From Alistipes sp. (lineage in GTDB: Bacteria > Bacteroidota > Bacteroidia > Bacteroidales > Rikenellaceae), in contig JAGAPT010000022.1 in the NCBI GenBank assembly GCA_017623115.1, positions 44,715 to 108,714 on the forward strand: a DNA stretch of 64,000 nt. Direction: 5' to 3'. Positions 7,739-16,399 of the stretch are shown one piece after another (within the stretch, counting starts at the first letter, position 1; each line of letters begins with the position of its first letter). Made by a program: the position numbers and the translations under genes. The notes beneath the pieces were generated by a model. It searched no databases. It saw only the letters and a list, made by a program, of their open reading frames with translations, and was not told the origin of the DNA.

Positions 7739-8539
7739 TTATCGTTCGCCGTAACGACCGCTTTCAAGTACAATGGATGTAGATTCTATGCCTTGCTTAA
7801 TGATTCGGTAGATATCGTAGGCCCCATCCCTGCTCCATGTGTGAATAGTGTGTTGCTTTTTATCAAAGCAGGCGAATCGCCCCACCAGATAATCAAAGGG
7901 CGGATAGGTCATGCGCTTAGCCGAGCGACCCCCGCACGATAGTTCTATATTGAAGCACTCGAAGCAATTATATCTGTTGTATGCAAAATCCTTATATCGA
8001 CAGACAATCAACTCATCTTCCCCGTCGAAATCGACATCTCCAAAGAAGAAAGGTGACTCTTCGATACCCGTTACCGACTCTTCATCAGAAAGACTATATG
8101 TTTTATTGAAATTATAGGGTATATAGGTATAACTATCCTTTGTTGCCTCATTATTTTCCCATTCCTGCTGAAGAATATGCTGAACATTAAAACTTGGCGC
8201 AAACACCTGAAACTTTGAGCCATCTTGATGTTCAAATGTTAGCAATACAGCACATGCCGAAGATGTTTGTTGTGGCTGTGATATTTCTTCTATTGACAGT
8301 CGTTTTGTTATCCGATAGACCGACACCTGATAACCATGGATTCGGCCTGCATAGTGAAACCAATATGTTGTGTCGGCAACAGATAAATCAATCGGTTTTT
8401 CTTTACGCAAGGTTGCGGTATTTTCCAGGGAAGCCATCCCTTTATAGTTGGCAAGAGTCTGTTCATGTGCACTCTTTGCGGTTTGATTGCTGCGGCAAGC
8501 CGTGCAACCCAACAACAGGATTATCCATAGCCATTTCAT
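7739..8539 (-). CDS. Island lipoprotein with DxDFDG motif, paralogue C
   Basis: A 266-residue predicted lipoprotein with the lipobox GCTAC (Cys15). It shares the GY motif (YAGRIHGYQV) and an intact FFFGDVDFDGEDELIV loop with the 292-residue paralogue. The start ATG lies 8 bp after the stop of the 429-residue membrane protein, so the two are surely co-transcribed. The same order (429-type gene, then a lipoprotein) recurs in decayed form at 5002-6173, which suggests the pair is a functional unit. Biochemical role unknown. Confidence 0.75.
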   Translation of the reverse strand: MKWLWIILLLGCTACRSNQTAKSAHEQTLANYKGMASLENTATLRKEKPIDLSVADTTYWFHYAGRIHGYQVSVYRITKRLSIEEISQPQQTSSACAVLLTFEHQDGSKFQVFAPSFNVQHILQQEWENNEATKDSYTYIPYNFNKTYSLSDEESVTGIEESPFFFGDVDFDGEDELIVCRYKDFAYNRYNCFECFNIELSCGGRSAKRMTYPPFDYLVGRFACFDKKQHTIHTWSRDGAYDIYRIIKQGIESTSIVLESGRYGER

Positions 8540-8547
8540 ATAGTTAT

Positions 8548-9837
8548 TTAATTTACAGATGTGGTTTTACAATTTACACAGTCGGTGATATACGCAAGTT
8601 GCTTGTCGTGGCTAAAAATCCACTCAATGAATTTATCCAAATCATCGGTATCCACCTCGGCATAGTTGCGATGCACCTCACCTTGCATACTCCCATAGAC
8701 CCACTTCCCATTATAGGAGAGCTCCAGCGTATAGTAATCGAAGGTTTTGGCTGTAGTGTTCAGGAGTACGGCTCCATATTTCGCCTCGGGAACAACTTGA
8801 GGCTCGGGGAAGCGATAGATGTAAAGTTTGTAATCGCCATATCGCTCCACGCGTTCGATGCGGAACGACTCCCACAACGAGCGATCTTCCTCGGCGAGTC
8901 TGCTTTGGATCCTATTTCGAATCCACGCTTCATCGGTCAAGGCCTCAATAGGCACCTCCCCACCGCAATAGGCTTGAACGAGTTGAGGCAACCAATAGAA
9001 CGCAGGAATATAAACCTCGTTGCGGCGAGGAGGCTCGTTGTCGGCCTGTTCTTCGGCTACACGCTGATGTATCAAAGACAGTCCGTGCAGATAACGCTTT
9101 TTGGCTGTTTCTATGATTTGAACATAGATTGCAAAGAATGGAGTCAAGGCATCAACCGTGTCGATTAGATTCTCTATTGAGAGGGTAATATCTTGCAGAT
9201 TGGGATCCTCATCATTTTTCTGCACCCACACCTTTACCATCACCAGTTTCTCCATTACCCACATAGCAGCCAAATGCGCATTGATTGAGTCGGTTTCTAT
9301 AGGGAAATCGTGGCGTAGTGTAAATTTTGATTTGTTATAACTAATCACATACGCCTCACCTTGTCGCTTAAACATAATCGTATTGTCATACATCTTTTGA
9401 GGATAATATCCCTCTGCGCGAAGTATCTTTTCGAGAATCTCGAGGTTAAGAGGTATCGCTTTGGATGCGGATTGTTGAGCCTTGCGCCCCTTCACATAGC
9501 CATAGGCGAGCATTACGAGAGCCATGGACAAAAGGATTGACCCTATCACAAGTAATAGGCGCATTGGTTGCGTTGATCCATCAAGCATAAATGCATAAAA
9601 AACGAAAACACAAAAAACAGCAACAAAAACAAACGGCAAATTGACCCCTTCTTCGATATGGGAAGCGGTTGCTTTTGCTTGCTGTTGAGTAAGGTAATGT
9701 TGGCTTGCCACAAACTGTGGACAGTCGCCTTCAAAGTCAGCATATTCATTTGTGAGGCCACACACCATACCACGGTCAATGTCGCGTTTGCAGTGAGTGC
9801 AAATCTCACATAATTTCAATCGTTCTTCTCGTGTCAT
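8548..9837 (-). CDS. Membrane protein with N-terminal Cys cluster, unknown function
   Basis: A 429-residue protein. Residues 10-40 hold a CEICTHC...CGLTNEYADFEGDCPQF cysteine cluster of a kind common in Bacteroidota proteins and probably zinc-binding. Two adjacent transmembrane helices (about 66-85 and 92-113) follow, and then about 310 soluble residues. The C-terminal 95 residues are duplicated as a remnant at 5890-6173. It heads an operon with a lipoprotein (8-bp gap). I do not recognise the soluble domain. The pairing with a lipoprotein and the repetition within the island suggest an envelope-related task. Confidence 0.75.
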   Translation of the reverse strand: MTREERLKLCEICTHCKRDIDRGMVCGLTNEYADFEGDCPQFVASQHYLTQQQAKATASHIEEGVNLPFVFVAVFCVFVFYAFMLDGSTQPMRLLLVIGSILLSMALVMLAYGYVKGRKAQQSASKAIPLNLEILEKILRAEGYYPQKMYDNTIMFKRQGEAYVISYNKSKFTLRHDFPIETDSINAHLAAMWVMEKLVMVKVWVQKNDEDPNLQDITLSIENLIDTVDALTPFFAIYVQIIETAKKRYLHGLSLIHQRVAEEQADNEPPRRNEVYIPAFYWLPQLVQAYCGGEVPIEALTDEAWIRNRIQSRLAEEDRSLWESFRIERVERYGDYKLYIYRFPEPQVVPEAKYGAVLLNTTAKTFDYYTLELSYNGKWVYGSMQGEVHRNYAEVDTDDLDKFIEWIFSHDKQLAYITDCVNCKTTSVN

Positions 9838-9890
9838 ATGGATATCAATTTTACCCCCTCACCGAGAGGTTTGCATGTAGCATTATCGAA

Positions 9891-10343
9891 TTACTCAATC
9901 CGCTTGAAATAGATATAGTTTGGATATTGTCCCAATACAAACAGCGTGACAGGGCAGAGCCACACATCCGAAAATCGTTCGCCGCTATCGTAGTACGCAC
10001 CTCCCATCAGGCTGCTGTGCTTTTGCGATAGTGTCACACACCCACGGTGCACCTTGTACTTGTTGCCAAATGCGACCTGGAAGGTGACATAGTCCTCCTC
10101 GCCCGCTTGTTCCTGAATCAGCAACGATGCATCGCCCACCATCACCGCATTGGGGAAATAGATCTGCGGCCAGCCTGGGATATCGCAGTACCACGCCCCT
10201 CTGACACGCTTGAAGGAGACTTTGAGTGACTTTCGGAACAGCGTATAGGCGCGTACCTTACATAGAATCCAAAGCACTTTCAGGTTGTCCCTCCAATAGC
10301 CCTTAATGACAAAATTTCGCCAAATTTCAAACATCATATTCAT
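9891..10343 (-). CDS. Hypothetical protein of 150 residues
   Basis: A 150-residue basic protein with an aromatic-rich beta-type composition (WYCDIPGWPQIYF near the middle, GGAYYDSGERF later). It lacks a clear signal peptide. The gene has its own promoter-like box TAACTTTG 47 bp upstream on the minus strand, and is followed 53 bp later by the 429-residue membrane protein gene. No function recognised. Confidence 0.65.
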   Translation of the reverse strand: MNMMFEIWRNFVIKGYWRDNLKVLWILCKVRAYTLFRKSLKVSFKRVRGAWYCDIPGWPQIYFPNAVMVGDASLLIQEQAGEEDYVTFQVAFGNKYKVHRGCVTLSQKHSSLMGGAYYDSGERFSDVWLCPVTLFVLGQYPNYIYFKRIE

Positions 10344-10389
10344 CGTTGATTTCCAATAGGGCTTCCCTCGAGAGGGAAATTAGCTTTCC

Positions 10390-10397
10390 CAAAGTTA
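10390..10397 (-). promoter_or_regulatory. -7 box upstream of the 150-aa gene
   Basis: Minus-strand TAACTTTG fits the TAnnTTTG consensus and lies 46 bp before the ATG at 10343. A small inverted repeat (10363-10368 with 10373-10378) lies between box and start and could be an operator. Confidence 0.45.
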
Positions 10398-10432
10398 GCA
10401 AATCCCGATTGACTTTTTCTATATCTCTTCAA

Positions 10433-11290
10433 TTAAAAGATCTCTTTCAGCCATTGCCATGCCCGATACTGCCATTGCCAACGCGTGAGGCTGTTGTTGG
10501 TCGATTCGATGGTCGTATGTGGCGGATTGGTCATGCGCAACCAAATCGGAGCCTGCGCCGAAGGACTAATAAGGAAGGCTGCCATCTGGGGACGACGGTA
10601 CAACACCTTGTGATAAGTATTGCTATCAACCGAGTCGGCTTGCAACACCTCAAAGACAGAGCAGTCTCGTCTGCCAATGGCATAGATGTCTGTATGGGTC
10701 GGCGTGGCATCCGTGTTGAGATATAACTTTACATCGTTTCCCGTAACGAACCCGATATTCGGAAAGGCAATGGCAAATACGAACAACAAAGTTGCTCCAT
10801 GGAAAAGGACTCGGCCAACAACCGCTACAGCATTCGCATGCAGCTTCATGCCATATTTCAAGGAGTGCTTTGGACGACCAACTTTTACAATCACCAGCGA
10901 ATCGTTCCACGCCTCAAATCGTGCAACGAACATGGGTAGTAGCGCAGCAATCCCTATACAGAGATAGGCAAAGCCGTGACGCAATGTGCTGTATAGCTCA
11001 TGTGCTACACCCCAAGGCCCCCATGTGTAGCCCTCCAGCTTGAATGCGAGCATCAGCATCGCAAAACCTGCCAAATATATGGCGAGGGTGTAATGGCGAA
11101 TTGGTCGCCCATACCCCCGCAAATTGAGTCCAATCAATCCAAGGGCGAGCAGGAAATGAAAGATGCCTTCACGCGTAGTGCCGTAGAGCCACATCGGGAT
11201 GATGTTGCATTCAGCAAGAAAAACATAACCTCCACAAATGCCTACGCTCAAAGCGATGCGGAGGAGTTGTTGTTTACGAGTTGGTTGCAT
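10433..11290 (-). CDS. Polytopic membrane protein with a C-terminal soluble domain, unknown
   Basis: A 285-residue protein with about five hydrophobic helices (near 10-30, 40-56, 66-82, 103-123 and 160-180) and then about 100 soluble residues that probably face the periplasm. No family recognised. It starts 13 bp after the stop of the 167-residue gene, in one transcription unit with it and the zinc-ribbon gene upstream. Confidence 0.7.
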   Translation of the reverse strand: MQPTRKQQLLRIALSVGICGGYVFLAECNIIPMWLYGTTREGIFHFLLALGLIGLNLRGYGRPIRHYTLAIYLAGFAMLMLAFKLEGYTWGPWGVAHELYSTLRHGFAYLCIGIAALLPMFVARFEAWNDSLVIVKVGRPKHSLKYGMKLHANAVAVVGRVLFHGATLLFVFAIAFPNIGFVTGNDVKLYLNTDATPTHTDIYAIGRRDCSVFEVLQADSVDSNTYHKVLYRRPQMAAFLISPSAQAPIWLRMTNPPHTTIESTNNSLTRWQWQYRAWQWLKEIF

Positions 11291-11303
11291 AGCTGACTGT
11301 TTT

Positions 11304-11807
11304 TTAGTATTTTTGGAAGATTATGTGCCACTTCAATTGTTCGTTGTTCGGATCGCGAACATATAAGGTCATGGATGCCGAGACTCCCATAAAGGATCTA
11401 CTGCAACGCAACCAAAAGCTCGTACGATACGGATTTATTTCGGATTTCTTCGAGACATACAAACACTCAACAATGTAGTCGGGAATAAACCATTCTTTGC
11501 GGCACGGGAAGAACAGCTCCCACTCATAGTTCAACATAGGGTGGAAGGCGCCCATATCCGATTTTGCCGTCAAACTCACCTTGCCATCAGCCGTGTATTC
11601 CAGATGAACAACTGATCCAATCGCAGGAGGCGTACATGCTACCACAGACTTGACACTGTCAACGGCAGGTGTTATCTCCCATTCAATCAGCTTATAATCA
11701 CCCGACAAGAGAACAGGGATCTCATCGTCCGCAATGCGGCATTTCCACACATAGGCACCAACGCCCAATACAACAAGGGCTAGGAAAGAGAGAAGTAGTT
11801 TTTTCAT
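11304..11807 (-). CDS. Small exported or membrane-anchored hypothetical protein
   Basis: A 167-residue protein with an N-terminal hydrophobic segment (MKKLLLSFLALVVLGVGAYVW) that is a signal peptide or single anchor. The rest looks like a small beta-rich domain similar in pattern to lipocalin-like or META-type proteins of the phylum, but I cannot assign it. The start lies 20 bp after the zinc-ribbon gene and the stop 13 bp before the polytopic protein gene. Confidence 0.65.
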   Translation of the reverse strand: MKKLLLSFLALVVLGVGAYVWKCRIADDEIPVLLSGDYKLIEWEITPAVDSVKSVVACTPPAIGSVVHLEYTADGKVSLTAKSDMGAFHPMLNYEWELFFPCRKEWFIPDYIVECLYVSKKSEINPYRTSFWLRCSRSFMGVSASMTLYVRDPNNEQLKWHIIFQKY

Positions 11808-11827
11808 ATGGGGTTAGAAGGGTGTTG

Positions 11828-13354
11828 TTATATTTCGTTATTGCTTTCTATTTCTAATGTATATGGATTATTCCATTGCTCCTGTATGGTGTTTAGTATA
11901 TATTTTATTCGATTGTTTTTACTAAAAGCGGTTGTCAATGGGAAGATACCGCCATATAATCGGTAGTTTTCGCAAGCAGAATTGTTACAAACATATATGA
12001 GGGTATCGTCCGTTCCCGAATTGTTGGAAGAATTATACAGCCTTGCAGGTTGTAATTTTAATCCACATTTAGGACAATAAAACTCTCGCCTTTCCAAATG
12101 CAATCGGTTGTTGTTTTCAGCTAAAAGTTGTGAGCTGCGATTCCCCAATAATGCGCCCGTAGGGCTCTTTCTCGCAAACTGTTGATAACTGCAACAAACA
12201 CCACACTTTTGACATATCACAAAACCATTTGGGCATCTCGCAGCCGTGCGACTATCAATAACACTATTGCATTTTTCCGTGAAACAATGATTGAGGTATA
12301 TCGTCTCGGAATGTTTCTGACACACATTATTCGGGCATCTAAAATAAGTTATTCGATGGGCATTTCTGTATGGTCTCTCGGCGGCGGGTTCAAGCATGGA
12401 GTCGCATTCATAACAAAAGAGATGCTCCAAATACAGATTAAACCAATTTAGTTTACCATAGAAGAAACTCATCTGTTGGTCATTTATCGTTAACTGTAAT
12501 ATGTTAAGCATATCAAATATCGTGTATTGTTGATATGCCTCATGCCTACAAATCCCAGCGCAACCAAAGCGGGCGCGTCCTCCGCACCAATGATATGATG
12601 CCTTCAATAATGGATGAGGCGTTTTACTTTTAACACCCTCGCAGAAGAACATTTGCTTATAAGGAGCCTGATGCACAAAGGTAAAAATGCCTTTAGCGGT
12701 GTTAGTGTTGAATTTGCTAAAGTCGAGCACACAATTCCAACGCATTAAAAAGCCTATGAGGTTAGTGTAACTTTCTGGAGGAATGATAAATACCTTTCGT
12801 ACACTATCGTATTTTCTTGTTGGAATAAACTCTTTTAATGTCTCTGTGATAGTTTGAAGATCTGCTCGATCTATTCCAGTTACATCAATTTGTAATTCTG
12901 CAGAGCAATCTTTATTGATGGATGCCCTTATGACTGCAGACTTTGTAGTTCGAGTGAGAACAAAAGGCTTTTCATGCTCTACAGCGTCTTTTGCGCCACA
13001 AGCAGTAAATAGCGGGGATTTACAGACCTTTTTCCATAAATCCATAGCCTCAGACTTATTCTTCGCGTCAAATTGACGAAGTATTGCATACAACTCATTG
13101 TCATAAGGGAAACGGGAAAACTGTTTATACAGCAATATGCTCTCGATGACTATATACAAACTAATATCGATCTTCCCCTGCTGGATGCGCTTAAGCATGT
13201 TAGGGGTAAGAGCGCACTGCTGTAAACGATATGATTCTATAAGTTTGCGCAGAAAAAGCTCTTGGTTGTCACCACTTAAAGTCCCAACCTTGTCTAGCAT
13301 CTCATCCTCAAACCCTTCAAAAGAAGGGCTGTTTACCCATTCATGAATTGTCAT
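11828..13354 (-). CDS. Multi-zinc-ribbon protein of the island, unknown
   Basis: A 508-residue protein. The first ~230 residues are helical and without clear motifs. The C-terminal half carries at least three cysteine clusters that look like zinc ribbons: CYECDSML...CPNNVC (about 340), CFTEKC...CPNGFVICQKCGVCC (about 375-410) and FYCPKCGLKL...CNNSAC (about 445-475). An extra Cys pair near WCGGRARFGCAGIC may form another. I recall similar ribbon arrays in unassigned Bacteroidota mobile-element proteins. Nucleic-acid binding is a reasonable inference. It heads a short operon with two envelope-linked proteins, an odd pairing. Confidence 0.72.
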   Translation of the reverse strand: MTIHEWVNSPSFEGFEDEMLDKVGTLSGDNQELFLRKLIESYRLQQCALTPNMLKRIQQGKIDISLYIVIESILLYKQFSRFPYDNELYAILRQFDAKNKSEAMDLWKKVCKSPLFTACGAKDAVEHEKPFVLTRTTKSAVIRASINKDCSAELQIDVTGIDRADLQTITETLKEFIPTRKYDSVRKVFIIPPESYTNLIGFLMRWNCVLDFSKFNTNTAKGIFTFVHQAPYKQMFFCEGVKSKTPHPLLKASYHWCGGRARFGCAGICRHEAYQQYTIFDMLNILQLTINDQQMSFFYGKLNWFNLYLEHLFCYECDSMLEPAAERPYRNAHRITYFRCPNNVCQKHSETIYLNHCFTEKCNSVIDSRTAARCPNGFVICQKCGVCCSYQQFARKSPTGALLGNRSSQLLAENNNRLHLERREFYCPKCGLKLQPARLYNSSNNSGTDDTLIYVCNNSACENYRLYGGIFPLTTAFSKNNRIKYILNTIQEQWNNPYTLEIESNNEI

Positions 13355-13379
13355 GACTATGTTGTTATTTGTTTGTGCT

Positions 13380-13853
13380 CTATCTCGTTGTTTTCAGTTT
13401 GATAATCTTGTCTTTGAGTCGTTGGTTTTCCCTTTCTAGTTCTTGCACCTGTTTGGTTAGGCGATATGTGTCAAAACTTTCATACTCGCCAACCTTCTGC
13501 AAAAATTTCATAACGCTACCGATAGGCATTTTTGAATCCTCCCAAGTGGTTAAATCGCATTTGTATAAATTACCTGTCCTTCGATCCTTAAACTCTACGC
13601 GCAAATAGAAATTGTACGAATTGCCCGTAGTGAAAAATTTGAGCACTTCGTAGTCCCCAATAATCATACTCGATGGCTCTCGCTGTTCGTTAATAATGTC
13701 GTAAGTTGCATGGATTCCATATCCATATATTGCTCCGTATGTTTTGGCAATTGTGCAACAAGCTTGTTCTTTGTGCAACCTATTCCAGTCATCAGAGTGT
13801 GTATAACCTCCGTTTGCGAAAACTGCGTAAAATACAACATCTCCTGCTTTCAT
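13380..13853 (-). CDS. Hypothetical protein with C-terminal coiled coil
   Basis: A 157-residue protein starting at MKAGDVVFYAVF. The N-terminal ~115 residues look beta-rich, and a Leu/Glu/Lys heptad pattern (VQELERENQRLKDKIIKL) ends the protein. An AAGGAGG lies upstream of the ATG, and the frame could extend to a TTG at 13883. The -7 box TAACTTTG at 14100-14107 may drive it. The stop lies 25 bp before the zinc-ribbon gene start, so the two may be co-transcribed. No function recognised. Confidence 0.65.
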   Translation of the reverse strand: MKAGDVVFYAVFANGGYTHSDDWNRLHKEQACCTIAKTYGAIYGYGIHATYDIINEQREPSSMIIGDYEVLKFFTTGNSYNFYLRVEFKDRRTGNLYKCDLTTWEDSKMPIGSVMKFLQKVGEYESFDTYRLTKQVQELERENQRLKDKIIKLKTTR

Positions 13854-14470
13854 GATCTTTAATTCCTTGCAGCCTCCTTTCAACCCACAGAAGACGGTTA
13901 GTAGTAAAAAGAAAGCGCAGGGTTGATGGCTTATTTGTAGAGAGGCTCTGGTAATGCCCTGCGATAAATAAGCAACAACCCCGCGCCTATATCCTGACGG
14001 ATACGACGGGAGATGCGGTCGCCTATTCTCATCGCATTGAAATTTACCAGATTTCTCTACGAGAATAAACTTACGCTTCCGTAAATTTTATGTCACCTAC
14101 AAAGTTAAGTGACATTTCCCGAAAACGCAATACGACAACACCTCTTTTTTCGGGGTTGTTGCAAAATTTTTTCTTACAGCAAAGGTCTGCAAAAGAAGCC
14201 GACTTTACAAGAGGGCAACAGCAGGTTTGTAAATTTTGTTATTTGTACCTTGGGGAACAATATCTTGGCCAAATAGGTAAATGTCGATTATGAGACTTAA
14301 CGCACACTTAAACGCTATTTTTTGCGCCCAAGAGCGTATTACAAAACGCAACGACCTGAAAATCAACTAACATTTGTGCATAATAGATAGTAACTCCGTG
14401 ATATTCCCCGCAACAACACCCCCACCACTTATCAAGCAGTAGGGGTGTCGTTCTACGCGAAATGGGGCAA
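13854..14470. other. Non-coding gap between cargo and replication modules of the island
   Basis: About 600 bp without a supported gene. It contains a minus-strand -7 box at 14100-14107, an inverted repeat AAATTTAC/GTAAATTT (14040-14047 with 14081-14088) that could be an operator, and weak hairpins near 14133-14160 and 14416-14448 after the DUF3871 stop. One 67-codon plus-strand frame exists but has no supporting features. This may be the control region of the cargo genes. Confidence 0.5.
14100..14107 (-). promoter_or_regulatory. -7 box for the island cargo operon
   Basis: Minus-strand TAACTTTG matches the TAnnTTTG consensus, about 250 bp before the 157-residue gene. The inverted repeat at 14040-14088 lies just downstream of the box, a typical place for a repressor. 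Confidence 0.4.
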
Positions 14471-15529
14471 TTACTCGATAAACCACCGATAGGTGTCGTC
14501 ACCCTGCAAGGCACGCCCAACACCCGAAACTAGTTCGGTGGCATTGAGCGAACGATCCAAGAAGGTGTCGATGTAGCTCGATTTATTCGCCCCCGTAAAG
14601 AGGTTGTAAAGCCTCCAAAGGTCTATCTCGGAGTTCGCATCGCGGGAAAAATGTTCATCCCCGTAATATGCCTTGGCTACCGCATTGATATGGCAATCGG
14701 TAAACTCCATAGCGGGCAATCGCTTCCGCTCTGTAGAGGGCAGATACTGATAGAGGCGGGTTTTCCCGATCAATTGCGCAAATTGATGCTCCGTCAGCCC
14801 TTGTTCCTGCAACCGAGCCATCTGGCGCACATGCCGTTCGGCATCGTAGTGCTCAAAGAGGGATAATGCTGTCCCGAAGAGATCTTGGGCGCTCATTGCA
14901 CGCAGTTCGCGCTGAAACCCGTCGGTTGAAACGCATAGGTTGCAACAGACCAGATTCTTAAAGCCGATGAACACCTTGAACTTTTCAGCTGTCTTTCTCG
15001 AATAGAGATTTTCGTGGTTATAGGCTCGCACCCCACCGATGGAGAGGTTGAGCCGACAACCCGCCACCTCTTGATAAATGGTGGGTATCTCGAAGCAGAA
15101 GGCCATGCGCTCGTAGTAGATCGTCTTATCCGATTCGAGCAACTGATGCACGGGCTTGTGAATGGCCTCGGGGATACGCCCTTTGATAATGTGAGATACC
15201 ACAATGTCTGGGGCATCAAACACCTCGCGCGGAAACATCCGATAGGCTGCACCCAGCACCGTCTCTATAAAGGTCTGATGCGAGATGGTCACCTCATTAT
15301 CCTTGTTGAAGACGGGCACGACACAATCGTTACGCAGATGAGCAATATCGACAGCGTGTGTGTTGGCTTCGATAAAGTGGCGACTATGACGCACACCCAG
15401 AGGAATAACGGGTGTAATAGGTCGTTCTTCGCTAATCGAGGCCTCCTCGACAAAGGGAGTTAGCGCAAAACGAGTGTCGAAATCCTGACCCGAAGCCACG
15501 GACATGGCGGGTTGATAGTTAGGCCGCAT
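14471..15529 (-). CDS. DUF3871 family protein
   Basis: A 352-residue protein of the DUF3871 family, typical of Bacteroidota mobile elements and usually next to a RecA-like ATPase. Recognisable segments include VPVFNKDNEVTISHQTFIE, VSHIIKGRIPEAIHKP, GGVRAYNHENLYS and TGANKSSYIDTFLDRS. The start at 15529 (MRPNYQPAMS) overlaps the ATPase stop by 11 bp, which suggests translational coupling; an upstream in-frame start at 15598 would overlap far more and is less likely. The molecular role is not established; given the context I infer a part in DNA replication or recombination of the element, as with single-strand annealing or ssDNA-handling partners. Confidence 0.85.
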   Translation of the reverse strand: MRPNYQPAMSVASGQDFDTRFALTPFVEEASISEERPITPVIPLGVRHSRHFIEANTHAVDIAHLRNDCVVPVFNKDNEVTISHQTFIETVLGAAYRMFPREVFDAPDIVVSHIIKGRIPEAIHKPVHQLLESDKTIYYERMAFCFEIPTIYQEVAGCRLNLSIGGVRAYNHENLYSRKTAEKFKVFIGFKNLVCCNLCVSTDGFQRELRAMSAQDLFGTALSLFEHYDAERHVRQMARLQEQGLTEHQFAQLIGKTRLYQYLPSTERKRLPAMEFTDCHINAVAKAYYGDEHFSRDANSEIDLWRLYNLFTGANKSSYIDTFLDRSLNATELVSGVGRALQGDDTYRWFIE

Positions 15530-16226
15530 AAGACTCCGTGTTTTGAGGTTGTACCGAGGGTTGTGCGAGGTTACACCAGCGCAGAATGGCTTGCCCAACG
15601 GCAGGCGTAATCGTAAATTCAGGATGTCCCGTAAAAAGACCCGTGCGATCTTTTGAGGTTGTTGCCTTGTGATTCATGGCAATATCCAACACGGCGGTAA
15701 ACTCGTAGTCTACATTATCGCGCTGCACAGCTTTCAATCCAACCTTCTCAGGCACCATTTTGCCGTTCTTATCCGAGAGGACATAATCCTGCTTCGAGCG
15801 CATCGTGCTGATAATATGAGCCGAAGAGGTCAGAATACGCTGGATAAAGGCATTTTGTCGTGGTGTAACCTTTGCCCAATTGGCGAACGAGTTACCTTGG
15901 AGGTTGGCGTGGAAATCAAGCAGGTAATCCCAACAGTGGGAGATGCTGTCGATGATAATCACTTCGGCACCTGCACGCTCACAGATACCAATAGCCTCGA
16001 TGTAGGTTTCAGGGGCGTAGTTCTCCAAGGTCAGCACCTGATAAGGCCCTAGGTGGGCATAAAGATCTGCTGAGCAGTTCTCTGAATCGATTACGGCGAT
16101 CTTCGACCAGTCGCCCGTCATACCATAGGCAATAAGCAGCGAAGAATAGGTCTTGCCACTTCCGCTTGCCCCTGCAAGAGCCAACCTCATTTTGGCTGCT
16201 CTGCGCATTGATTGTCTTAGTTGCAT
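15519..16226 (-). CDS. RecA-like AAA ATPase (Sak4-type)
   Basis: A 235-residue RecA-fold NTPase with the Walker A GASGSGKT near residue 18, a Walker B-like VIIIDSISH near 90, and a short C-terminal tail. Size and layout match the phage Sak4 and related single-strand-annealing recombinases that work with an SSB or a replisome. It lacks the N- and C-terminal domains of full RecA. It is translationally coupled to DUF3871 downstream. Seen: ATPase motifs; family assignment as Sak4-like is inference. Confidence 0.82.
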   Translation of the reverse strand: MQLRQSMRRAAKMRLALAGASGSGKTYSSLLIAYGMTGDWSKIAVIDSENCSADLYAHLGPYQVLTLENYAPETYIEAIGICERAGAEVIIIDSISHCWDYLLDFHANLQGNSFANWAKVTPRQNAFIQRILTSSAHIISTMRSKQDYVLSDKNGKMVPEKVGLKAVQRDNVDYEFTAVLDIAMNHKATTSKDRTGLFTGHPEFTITPAVGQAILRWCNLAQPSVQPQNTESYAA

Positions 16227-16365
16227 AGTTCTACAAATTAAAGGTTGTTAAATAATTACACTAAGAACAAGTCGGAAGTTTAGGTTGTAAAAAGTATTTC
16301 CCCATATACAGCAGGGAGGGGGTTGTTTTGGAGAGTATCTCCTCCAATAAGTGATACACTTAAAT

Positions 16366-16391
16366 GCAAAAAAGAGTCCCGAAGGACTCTT
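16366..16391 (-). terminator. Terminator after the helicase-like gene
   Basis: An 8-bp stem with a CGAA/TTCG tetraloop (16372-16379 with 16384-16391) is followed by a T-run on the minus strand, 9 bp after the helicase-like stop. This separates it from the ATPase-DUF3871 pair. Confidence 0.88.
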
Positions 16392-16399
16392 GTGTAAGG

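Noticed and set aside
14090-14293. Small plus-strand gene of 67 codons in the island gap
   Set aside because: Opposite to all other island genes, no start signals, composition not protein-like.
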